Below, piece after piece: positions 1 to 5,108 of a stretch of 6,032 nucleotides of DNA. The notes below the pieces were generated by a model. That model did not search any database and was not told the DNA's origin. It was given only the letters and a program-made list of their open reading frames with translations. Each line of letters opens with the position of its first letter. Position 1 is the first letter of the stretch. This DNA comes from Pseudomonadota bacterium (lineage in GTDB: Bacteria; Pseudomonadota; Alphaproteobacteria; Sphingomonadales; Sphingomonadaceae): NCBI GenBank assembly GCA_023432995.1, contig JAEZES010000111.1, forward strand, positions 1 to 6,032, in the 5' to 3' direction. The translations under genes were made by a program, and so were the position numbers.

Positions 1-21
1 GCGCCGCTCGAATTCGACTAA
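1..21 (+). CDS. Possible 3' end of an upstream gene (last 6 codons only)
   Basis: Reading the plus strand from base 1 gives codons for APLEFD and then a TAA stop at 19-21. Five of the six third positions are C, G or both-GC type, as in the real genes of the window. If this is genuine, the gene is convergent with the 309-residue gene, whose stop begins one base further on. Six codons cannot identify a protein, and the frame could be open by chance. No function is proposed. Confidence 0.22.
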   Translation, partial: APLEFD

Positions 22-22
22 A

Positions 23-952
23 CTACTTGCTGGCGAGGAACGCGACCAGCGCCTGCTCATAGGCGTCGATCTGACCGTCGGCGCCGACTTGCGCGTCGAG
101 CCACTGCTGCTCTTCCGCCGTCACTTCTTCGGCAGCGCGCAGTTCGGCCAAGCGGTCGCGTTCGGGCGACTTGCCGCCGAACACCGTGCCGAACACGCCC
201 GGCACGTTCCGGGCCATCCGCCCGAGGAAGCGGGCGACGTGGGTGCTGTCGTCGGCGACGAACGCCTGGAGTTCGGCGGCGCGCTCGCGGCTGAGCTGTG
301 CGGTGCGCGAGGCAACGCCCTGCAGGTAGCTGGCGACACCCTGGACGAACAATTGCTTCCACTCGAGCGCGTTGGCCGCGTGAAGGGTTGAGTCCTTCAG
401 TCGGAACAGCAGCTCGGCCTCAGCGCACGAGACGATCGCCGGGCCGTCACCGGCCGGCGCGAACAGCACGCGGCGCAGGATCGACGCTTCCGCGGCGTTG
501 ACATGGCCGGGGTTCAGATCGCCGCCGCGGCGGGTCGGGCCGCTCCCCGTGAGGACCGCCGCTTCGACTTGCGACAGGACATAGGCCTTGAGCGTGTCGG
601 GCACGTTGCAGCCGCGCTCGAGCACGCGCACGAGCAATTCAAGTTCGGTCAGGCTGTCGCGTGCGCCGTCGCGGTCGATCCGCGCCATCAACCAGGCGGC
701 GTTGGCTTCGCTGACGTAGCCGCGGGGCGCTGTGCCGTTGACCACGAACTCGACAATCGCCTCGACGAAAAAGTCGCTCCAGGCCGCGTCGGGCGCGGTC
801 AGGGACTCGTTGAGATCGAACAGGACCTCGGCTTCCTCGGGCTGCAGCGCGCCGTCGCCCCAACCGGCCCGGCGCAGGGCGAGGATCTCCTCGGTGGAAA
901 TCGCGCCGTCGGCCGCGGCCTGGCGCGCAATGTCGGCAAAGTGCAAAGTCAT
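23..952 (-). CDS. Hypothetical 309-aa protein with internal repeats (EF-hand/TerB-like acidic motifs)
   Basis: I do not recognise a named family. The protein is soluble-looking and mostly helical, with no signal peptide and no membrane segment. It contains a repeated unit: residues about 15-90 (DGAISTEE, then AEVLFDL at 41-47 and a W58-x-x-FFV helix) match residues about 148-232 (GHVNAAE, AELLFRL at 179-185, W198-x-x-LFV). Residues about 276-306 (VTAEEQ, ADGQIDAYEQ, LVAFL) look like a third, partial unit. The DG-x-I/L-x-x-x-E pattern resembles EF-hand loops or the ADG motif of TerB-like helical domains, but the loops lack the usual aspartates at positions 1 and 3, so calcium binding is doubtful. 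The ATG is preceded by GGGGGAG on the coding strand with an 11-13 base spacer, a little long. It lies downstream of the lipoprotein gene after 74 bp and may be cotranscribed with it. The gene is credible because of consistent codon use, full length and the repeat; the function is unknown. Confidence 0.85.
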   Translation of the reverse strand: MTLHFADIARQAAADGAISTEEILALRRAGWGDGALQPEEAEVLFDLNESLTAPDAAWSDFFVEAIVEFVVNGTAPRGYVSEANAAWLMARIDRDGARDSLTELELLVRVLERGCNVPDTLKAYVLSQVEAAVLTGSGPTRRGGDLNPGHVNAAEASILRRVLFAPAGDGPAIVSCAEAELLFRLKDSTLHAANALEWKQLFVQGVASYLQGVASRTAQLSRERAAELQAFVADDSTHVARFLGRMARNVPGVFGTVFGGKSPERDRLAELRAAEEVTAEEQQWLDAQVGADGQIDAYEQALVAFLASK

Positions 953-1026
953 GCTCGCGCGAGCTCCCCCAGTGCGGTGGCGGTATCGCGCGACAAGCTT
1001 AAATTGGGGTTACCCGCCGGGGGCCG
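953..1026. other. 74-bp intergenic gap with a 12-bp palindrome next to a start codon
   Basis: This gap separates the lipoprotein gene from the 309-residue gene. Bases 953-964 are a perfect palindrome (GCTCGCGCGAGC) lying between the ribosome binding site and the ATG of the 309-residue gene. Around 999-1012 there is an AT-richer patch (AAGCTTAAATTGGGG on the plus strand), the least GC-rich spot nearby and a possible promoter core for the downstream gene, though I cannot fit clear -35 and -10 boxes. No stem-loop followed by a T run is visible, so readthrough from the upstream pair remains possible. Confidence 0.4.
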
Positions 1027-1455
1027 TCACCGCTGCAGCGCGCGCACGCAGGTGGCGCGGTCGACGTCGCGTCCGTCGCTTGCGCGCCGGGCCTCGACAT
1101 GGGTCGCCACCGGTTCGGCCCCTTCGCGCAGCGGATAGAGGAAGACGTCGAGCACGCACGCCTGGCCGGCGAACTGCAGCTTGCGCATGTCGCCCTCGCG
1201 CACGTCGAGCCTCGGAGTACCGAAGCGGCGGACGAGCGCGGCGGCGTCGTGTTCGATCACGGTCTCGAGTCCGGGCAGCCGCACAACCTGCGGGGCACGG
1301 GCGCCGGTCACCGGCCCCGGGGCCGGCCGGGGCGGCGGGACCGGTTGCTGGAGCCGTGGCGGTGGCGTTGAGGCCTGCGGGGGCGGCGCGCTTTCCGGCA
1401 CCGCGGTGCAGGCGGCGACCGCGAGCAGGATCGGGAGGGACAGCGCGGAACGCAT
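1027..1455 (-). CDS. Small proline-rich outer-membrane lipoprotein, function unknown
   Basis: The 142-residue product starts with a short type II signal peptide: a basic residue at 2, a hydrophobic stretch 4-15, and a lipobox V13-A-A-C16. Cys16 would be lipidated after signal peptidase II cleavage. The residue after the cysteine is Thr, not Asp, which in the usual Lol rule favours the outer membrane. Residues about 19-50 are a proline/alanine/glutamine-rich linker, typical of a tether. A small globular domain follows (about 58-142), with FGTPRLDVREGDMRKLQF around 78-95, then a CVLDVFLYP stretch from Cys100 and a second cysteine at 136 that could form a disulfide with Cys100. This resembles small alphaproteobacterial lipoproteins of unknown function seen as conserved hypotheticals. 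The ATG has GGGAG six bases upstream, and this site overlaps the stop codon of the EI24-type gene, so translation is probably coupled. Confidence 0.88.
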   Translation of the reverse strand: MRSALSLPILLAVAACTAVPESAPPPQASTPPPRLQQPVPPPRPAPGPVTGARAPQVVRLPGLETVIEHDAAALVRRFGTPRLDVREGDMRKLQFAGQACVLDVFLYPLREGAEPVATHVEARRASDGRDVDRATCVRALQR

Positions 1456-1457
1456 GG

Positions 1458-1468
1458 CGATCTCCCTA
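1458..1468 (-). promoter_or_regulatory. Ribosome binding site overlapping the upstream stop codon
   Basis: On the minus strand the sequence reads TAGGGAG, then ATCGCC and the ATG. The TAG ends the EI24-type membrane gene and its last G begins the GGGAG Shine-Dalgarno of the lipoprotein gene. This arrangement is typical of reinitiation or translational coupling, supports a shared transcript, and supports the chosen lipoprotein start. Confidence 0.7.
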
Positions 1469-2158
1469 GCCGGCCTTGCGGTGGATCAGGTGCGTCGCTG
1501 CCGCGGCGCCGAGCAGCGGGGCGATGAGGTTGACCAGTGGCACGGCCAGCAGCGCCGTCACGGCCGCGCCGAGCAGCCATCGCTCGGCACGTCCGAGCGG
1601 GGCCGGCTCGCTCTTGTCGCGCCGGTGGCGCAGCCAGACCATGGTTTGCAGCTCGCGGCCCACGAGCACGGCGTTGACGGCAAAGAACAGCAAGGCCGCG
1701 CCGACGCCGGTGACCAGCAGCGCCAGCGCGAACGGCAGCGCGGCGAGGTTGACCAGCAGCGCGCGGATGGCCGACCTCGCGCTGGTCGACAATTGCTCCG
1801 CTACGGGCAAGTCCCGTGCCCGCTCGGCCGCCTGCGGATAGTGCCGCGCTTCGACCGCCAGCACGACCTCGTCGGCGAAGAACTCGATGACCGCCATCGC
1901 GACGATTCGCCATACGAGCCACAGCGCCAGCAGCGTCAGGACCAGCGCGGCCGCTTCGCGCAGGCCGCCGGCCCCGGCGAACAGGCCCTCGTCGAATCCG
2001 GCCCGGTCGAGACCCCAGTCGAACGCGTGCCATCCGCCCCAGGCGATTGCGGCAAACAGGACCAGCGTCACGGCCAGGCTCTTGAGCAGCAGCCGCAACA
2101 CGCGCGGGTCGCCGAGCTGGCCGAGCGCGAGGAGCAGCGAGGTGGCGACTGCGGGCAT
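1466..2158 (-). CDS. EI24 / CysZ-like integral membrane protein
   Basis: The 230-residue product fits the EI24 domain family (Pfam EI24, which includes CysZ-type proteins). Hydrophobic segments lie at about 24-44, 68-92, 134-165 (long, possibly a re-entrant or paired helix) and 194-220, indicating an inner-membrane protein. Family-like motifs are FFADEVVLAVEARHYP at 93-108 and VNAVLVGREL at 161-170 followed by a basic stretch LRHRR at 176-180. CysZ is known as a sulfate permease in enterobacteria. No cys genes are nearby here, so sulfate transport should not be assumed. The ATG is the only usual start in frame: an in-frame TGA lies at 2194-2192 with no ATG or GTG between. No Shine-Dalgarno is visible upstream, and a TTGACT box sits about 30 bases before the ATG, so the mRNA may be leaderless or nearly so. 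It is the first gene of the leftward group. Confidence 0.87.
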   Translation of the reverse strand: MPAVATSLLLALGQLGDPRVLRLLLKSLAVTLVLFAAIAWGGWHAFDWGLDRAGFDEGLFAGAGGLREAAALVLTLLALWLVWRIVAMAVIEFFADEVVLAVEARHYPQAAERARDLPVAEQLSTSARSAIRALLVNLAALPFALALLVTGVGAALLFFAVNAVLVGRELQTMVWLRHRRDKSEPAPLGRAERWLLGAAVTALLAVPLVNLIAPLLGAAAATHLIHRKAG

Positions 2159-2179
2159 CGGCGCTTGCGATTGCGCGCG

Positions 2180-2220
2180 CGGCAGGCCAAGTCAACGCTC
2201 CGACACGCGAGCGCCTGCCG
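2180..2220. repeat. Imperfect inverted repeat / stem-loop in the divergent promoter region
   Basis: The outer arms CGGCAGG (2180-2186) and CCTGCCG (2214-2220) are exact complements over 7 bp. The inner arms CGCTC (2196-2200) and GAGCG (2209-2213) add 5 bp around an 8-base loop. The 5' side carries a 9-base bulge (2187-2195) that contains the TTGACT box of the leftward gene on the opposite strand. A further CTGCCGT copy follows at 2231-2237. It could be an operator-type site or a leader structure of the kinase mRNA. In DNA this GC-rich, chance formation cannot be excluded. Confidence 0.35.
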
Positions 2221-2253
2221 TCCTGGCCGGCTGCCGTTCCCATGCGCAAATCC

Positions 2254-2260
2254 GGAAGGA
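2254..2260 (+). promoter_or_regulatory. Ribosome binding site deciding the kinase start
   Basis: GGAAGGA ends three bases before the ATG at 2264. With GGAA as the paired core, the spacing is six bases. The site matters because the reading frame stays open for more than 1 kb upstream. It marks 2264 as the true start, in agreement with the conserved N-terminus of the family. Confidence 0.65.
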
Positions 2261-2263
2261 CCC

Positions 2264-3259
2264 ATGAAGCAACCGAGATACGACGTGATCGCGATTGGCA
2301 ACGCCATCGTCGACGTGATGGCTCCCTGCGAAGATGACCTGATCGACGAGCTGCAGCTCAACCGTGGCGGGATGACGCTGGTCGATGCCGATCGCGCGCG
2401 CGAACTGTACGACGCCATGGGGCCGGCGAAGGAGGTCTCCGGCGGCTCGGCGGCCAACACGCTGGCGGGGCTCGCCGCGCTCGGGGCGCAGTGCGCGTTC
2501 ATCGGCCAGGTGGCCGACGACCAGTTCGGGCGGATCTTCGCGCACGACATCCGCTCGGTCGGAATCGACTTCGACACCGCGGCGCGCGAAGGCGAGCCGC
2601 CGACGGCGCAGTGCCTGATCTTCGTCACGCCCGACGGGCAGCGCACGATGAACACTTTCCTCGGCGCCTCGCAGTTCCTCCCGCCGGCGGCTCTCGACGA
2701 GGAGGCGATCGGCGGCGCGCGGATCCTCTATCTCGAAGGCTACCTGTGGGATCCCGAGGAGCCGCGCGCGGCGATGCGGCGGGCAATCGAGGCGGCGCAC
2801 ACGGCCGGCCGCAAGGTCGCCTTCACGCTGAGCGAGGTGTTCGTCATCGAGCGCCACGGCGATGACTTCCGCGCGCTGATCGACGACGGGTTGATAGACA
2901 TCCTGTTCGCCAACCACCTCGAGCTTGCCGCGCTGACCGGACAGCCCGATTTCCACGACGGCATTGCCGCGCTGCGTGACAAGGTACCGACGCTGGTGGT
3001 CACCCGGAGTGCCGAGGGTGCGGTAGCGTGCTCGGAAGGCGAGTACGCCGAAGTCGCCGCCGAGCCGATCGAGCGTGTGGTCGACACGACCGGCGCCGGC
3101 GACCAGTTCGCCGCCGGCTTCCTCGCCGGACACGTGCGCGGCCTGCCCCTCGAGACCTGCCTGAGGATGGGTGCGATCGCTGCGGCCGAAGTGATCGGTC
3201 ACATCGGCCCGAGGCCCGAGGCCGACGTCGCCAAGCTGATTGCCGAGAAGCTCGGTTAG
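2264..3259 (+). CDS. Adenosine kinase-like PfkB family carbohydrate/nucleoside kinase
   Basis: The 331-residue product is a full-length ribokinase/PfkB fold enzyme that transfers phosphate from ATP to a sugar hydroxyl. The N-terminal strand YDVIAIGNAIVDV (6-18) is the usual opening. GGSAANTLAGLAALG (60-74) is the first PfkB signature region, and GQVADDQFGR (81-90) follows it. NHLE at 217-220 is the usual N-x-x-E element involved in Mg/phosphate handling. DTTGAGDQFAAGF (274-286) is the second signature: the GAGD forms the anion hole and Asp280 is the expected catalytic base. The GDQFAAGF form, rather than GDAF, is common in the group annotated as adenosine kinase in alphaproteobacteria, so conversion of adenosine to AMP in purine salvage is the best guess. 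Substrate cannot be proven from motifs; a sugar, inosine or guanosine kinase is possible. An open frame continues upstream to about 1181, but that part is antisense to two real genes and is not included. The stop abuts that of the convergent COQ7-type gene. Confidence 0.93.
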   Translation: MKQPRYDVIAIGNAIVDVMAPCEDDLIDELQLNRGGMTLVDADRARELYDAMGPAKEVSGGSAANTLAGLAALGAQCAFIGQVADDQFGRIFAHDIRSVGIDFDTAAREGEPPTAQCLIFVTPDGQRTMNTFLGASQFLPPAALDEEAIGGARILYLEGYLWDPEEPRAAMRRAIEAAHTAGRKVAFTLSEVFVIERHGDDFRALIDDGLIDILFANHLELAALTGQPDFHDGIAALRDKVPTLVVTRSAEGAVACSEGEYAEVAAEPIERVVDTTGAGDQFAAGFLAGHVRGLPLETCLRMGAIAAAEVIGHIGPRPEADVAKLIAEKLG

Positions 3260-3262
3260 CTA
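3257..3262. other. Abutting convergent stop codons (TAG/CTA), no room for a terminator
   Basis: The kinase ends with TAG at 3257-3259 and the COQ7-type gene on the other strand ends with TAG read from 3262 to 3260. The six bases form the palindrome TAGCTA. No intergenic base exists, and I see no strong GC hairpin with a T run on either side, so transcripts from both genes probably run some way into each other. Confidence 0.85.
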
Positions 3263-3802
3263 GAGGCGCATCCCGAGCCAGCTCACCGATTCGGTCGAAG
3301 CGGCGACGACCGGTGCGAGCACCTGGGTCCAGGTATCGTCGGGCCCGCGACGGGCAAGCGAGAGGTCGTGGTGTTCCTGCTCCTCGGCGACGATGTGAAC
3401 TAGTGCCTCGACCGCGTGCGGATCGGCCCCGGCCAGCTCGGCGATCTGCTCGCGCATGTGCCGGAGTACTACCCGCTCGATCGCGACGGTCGTTGCGGCG
3501 ATGGCCCTGCGACCGGCAAGTCCTGTCAGCAGGCCGAGGAGGAAGCCGCCCGCGCCGCACAGCCAGTAGCTGCGGCACCGACTGCGACCGCGCCGTTCGA
3601 GTTCAGCGGCGAAAATCGCGCGGTGGCCCCGCTCGTGAGCGATGAAGTCCTCGATCTCGCCGATCATCTCGGGCGCCCGCCAGCGCGCGAGCCAGCGCTG
3701 CGCAGTGTAGATGCAGACCGCGCCATGCTCACCCGCATGGTCGACCTTGATGATGCGGTCGCCGAGCGTCTCGCCGCGCGCCAGACGGGCGGCGATCGCC
3801 AC
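3260..3802 (-). CDS. coq7: COQ7-family demethoxyubiquinone hydroxylase (di-iron)
   Basis: The 180-residue product matches the COQ7 family, which hydroxylates demethoxyubiquinol in ubiquinone biosynthesis as a membrane-associated ferritin-like di-iron enzyme and takes the place of UbiF in many alphaproteobacteria. All six expected iron ligands are visible: Glu25 in DHAGEHG, Glu57 and His60 in AHERGH, Glu109 in VAIERVV, and Glu141 and His144 in AEEQEHHD. A hydrophobic stretch at about 82-97, GAGGFLLGLLTGLAG, fits the segment used for membrane contact. The usual HAGEYG has His26 in place of Tyr, and the C-terminus (SVSWLGMRL) differs from the common LSERI-like ending. The start is GTG at 3802-3800, one base after the purD TGA. 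The frame has an earlier ATG inside purD, but residues before this GTG show no family similarity, and the GTG gives the normal N-terminus. Translation is likely coupled to purD. Confidence 0.92.
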   Translation of the reverse strand: MAIAARLARGETLGDRIIKVDHAGEHGAVCIYTAQRWLARWRAPEMIGEIEDFIAHERGHRAIFAAELERRGRSRCRSYWLCGAGGFLLGLLTGLAGRRAIAATTVAIERVVLRHMREQIAELAGADPHAVEALVHIVAEEQEHHDLSLARRGPDDTWTQVLAPVVAASTESVSWLGMRL

Positions 3803-3803
3803 G

Positions 3804-5096
3804 TCAGACGCGTTCCCGCTCGAGTTCGCGCCAGCCGATGTCGCGGCGGCAGAAGCCGGTCGGGAAGTCGATCCGGTCGACCGCGGCGTAGGCCTTCGCC
3901 TGCGCCTCGGCGACGGTCTCGCCGAGCGCGGTGACGTTGAGCACGCGCCCGCCGTTGGCGACCAGCCGGCCATCGGCATCGCGCGCAGTACCGGCGTGGA
4001 AGACCTTGGCGCCGTCGGCTTCGGCCTCGGCGATCCGCGCAATCGTCCCGCCCTTCTTCGGCGTGCCCGGGTAGCCCTCTGCGGCCATGACCACGGTGAG
4101 CGCGCGGGCAGCCGAGAACTTCGGCGCCCTGCGCGCGCCGAGGCTGCGCTCGGCGCAGGCGAGCAGGTACTCGCCGAGGTCGCTCTCGAGCCGCATCATC
4201 AGCACCTGGCATTCGGGATCGCCGAAGCGGCAATTGTACTCGACCAGTTTCGGCCCTTCGGCGGTCAGCATGAGACCGGCGTAAAGCACCCCGGAATAAG
4301 GCGTTCCTTCCTCGGCCAGGGTCTTGACCGTCGGCGCGACGATCCGCTGCATGACCTGCGCGCGCAGGGCCGGAGTGAGCACGCGCGCCGGGCTGTAGGC
4401 GCCCATTCCGCCGGTGTTAGGGCCGGTATCGCCGTCGCCGACCCGCTTGTGGTCCTGGGCGCTGCCGAACGGGAGGATGATGGCCCCGTCGGTGATGGCG
4501 AAGAAGCTGACTTCCTCGCCGGTCATGAATTCCTCGATTACCACTTCCGCGCCCGCGGCACCGAGCGCGCCGCCGTACATGTCGGCCAGTGCCGCCTCGG
4601 CTTCGGCGCGCGTCGCGGCGATGACCACGCCCTTGCCCGCGGCGAGTCCGTCGGCCTTGAGCACGTAAGGCGGCTCGAACCGGTCGAGCGCGGCAAGCGT
4701 CTGCTCGAGCGAGGTCGTGTGCGCGTAACCCGCGGTCGGAATCCCCGCGCGGTCGCACAACGCCTTGGTGAAAGCCTTGCTGCCCTCGAGCCGGGCGGCG
4801 GCGCGCGACGGGCCGAACACGGCGATCCCGGCGGCGCGCAGCGAATCGCCGAGCCCGTCCACCAGCGGCGCCTCGGGGCCGACCACCACCAGCCCGATGG
4901 CCTGGTGGCCGCAGAAGGCCACCACTTCGCCGTGGTTCGCCAGGTCGAGCGCGACCAACTCGGCGTGCTCGGCGATCCCCGGGTTGCCCGGCGCCGCGTA
5001 GAGTCGGCCGCCGTCCTGCGCGATCAGCCGGGATTGCGCGAGCTTCCACGCCAGCGCATGCTCGCGCCCGCCCGATCCCAGCAGCAGGATGTTCAT
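3804..5096 (-). CDS. purD: Phosphoribosylamine--glycine ligase (GAR synthetase)
   Basis: PurD joins phosphoribosylamine and glycine using ATP, the second step of de novo purine synthesis, in the cytoplasm. The 430-residue length is normal for a bacterial monofunctional enzyme. The N-domain begins MNILLLGSGGREHALAWKL, with the GSGGREHA motif at 7-14 and VVGPEAPLVDG at 71-81. The ATP-grasp part has FGPS at 94-97, GSKAFTK at 105-111, VLKADGLAAGKGVVIA at 145-160, and QDHKRVGDGDTGPNTGGMGA at 214-233. The GARS signature RFGDPECQ is at 290-297. The C-terminal domain has GYPGTPKKG at 341-349 and the NGGRVLNV stretch at 381-388. GGAAGGG lies six bases before the ATG, which fixes the start. The start codon overlaps that of xseA on the other strand by two bases, so its promoter must lie within xseA. 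The coq7-type gene follows after one base. Confidence 0.98.
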   Translation of the reverse strand: MNILLLGSGGREHALAWKLAQSRLIAQDGGRLYAAPGNPGIAEHAELVALDLANHGEVVAFCGHQAIGLVVVGPEAPLVDGLGDSLRAAGIAVFGPSRAAARLEGSKAFTKALCDRAGIPTAGYAHTTSLEQTLAALDRFEPPYVLKADGLAAGKGVVIAATRAEAEAALADMYGGALGAAGAEVVIEEFMTGEEVSFFAITDGAIILPFGSAQDHKRVGDGDTGPNTGGMGAYSPARVLTPALRAQVMQRIVAPTVKTLAEEGTPYSGVLYAGLMLTAEGPKLVEYNCRFGDPECQVLMMRLESDLGEYLLACAERSLGARRAPKFSAARALTVVMAAEGYPGTPKKGGTIARIAEAEADGAKVFHAGTARDADGRLVANGGRVLNVTALGETVAEAQAKAYAAVDRIDFPTGFCRRDIGWRELERERV

Positions 5097-5108
5097 GCCC
5101 GGCCCTTC
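5086..5108. promoter_or_regulatory. Overlapping divergent starts of purD and xseA with both ribosome binding sites
   Basis: CATG at 5094-5097 holds the purD ATG (5096-5094, minus) and the proposed xseA ATG (5095-5097, plus). The xseA Shine-Dalgarno AGGA at 5086-5089 lies within the first codons of purD, five bases before the xseA ATG. The purD Shine-Dalgarno GGAAGGG at 5108-5102 lies within the first codons of xseA. No intergenic DNA is present. Confidence 0.7.

Larger units (their letters stand above)
2159..2263. promoter_or_regulatory. Divergent promoter region between the EI24-type gene and the PfkB kinase
   Basis: This is the only sizeable intergenic region in the window and must serve two diverging units. 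For the leftward unit, TTGACT lies at 2195-2190 (minus strand), and a 17-base spacer leads to AATCGC at 2172-2167, a poor -10. This would put the transcription start about at the ATG. For the rightward unit, TTGCGA (2165) and TTGCGC (2171) are weak -35 candidates without a convincing -10. The region also has three copies of CTGCCG or its complement within 57 bp and an imperfect stem-loop (listed separately). That it contains promoters is inferred from gene orientation; the exact boxes are uncertain. Confidence 0.55.

Noticed and set aside
8..17. TCGAATTCGA palindrome as a cloning scar or operator
   Set aside because: It is a 10-bp palindrome containing a GAATTC site close to the window edge. 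With only seven bases to its left there is no support for either idea.
1010..1030. GGGTTACCC-type inverted repeat after the lipoprotein gene as a terminator
   Set aside because: The stem is only three to four base pairs with a one- to three-base loop and no T run follows, so it is not a credible terminator.
1181..2263. Open plus-strand frame extending the kinase upstream by 361 codons
   Set aside because: It is antisense to the EI24-type and lipoprotein genes, is rich in Arg, Gln and Gly of the kind produced by shadow frames in GC-rich DNA, and matches nothing. The kinase has a proper ribosome binding site and family N-terminus at 2264.
2192..3202. Minus-strand open frame of 336 codons opposite the kinase
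   Set aside because: A shadow frame rich in Arg and His. The plus-strand kinase has complete PfkB signatures in the same DNA.
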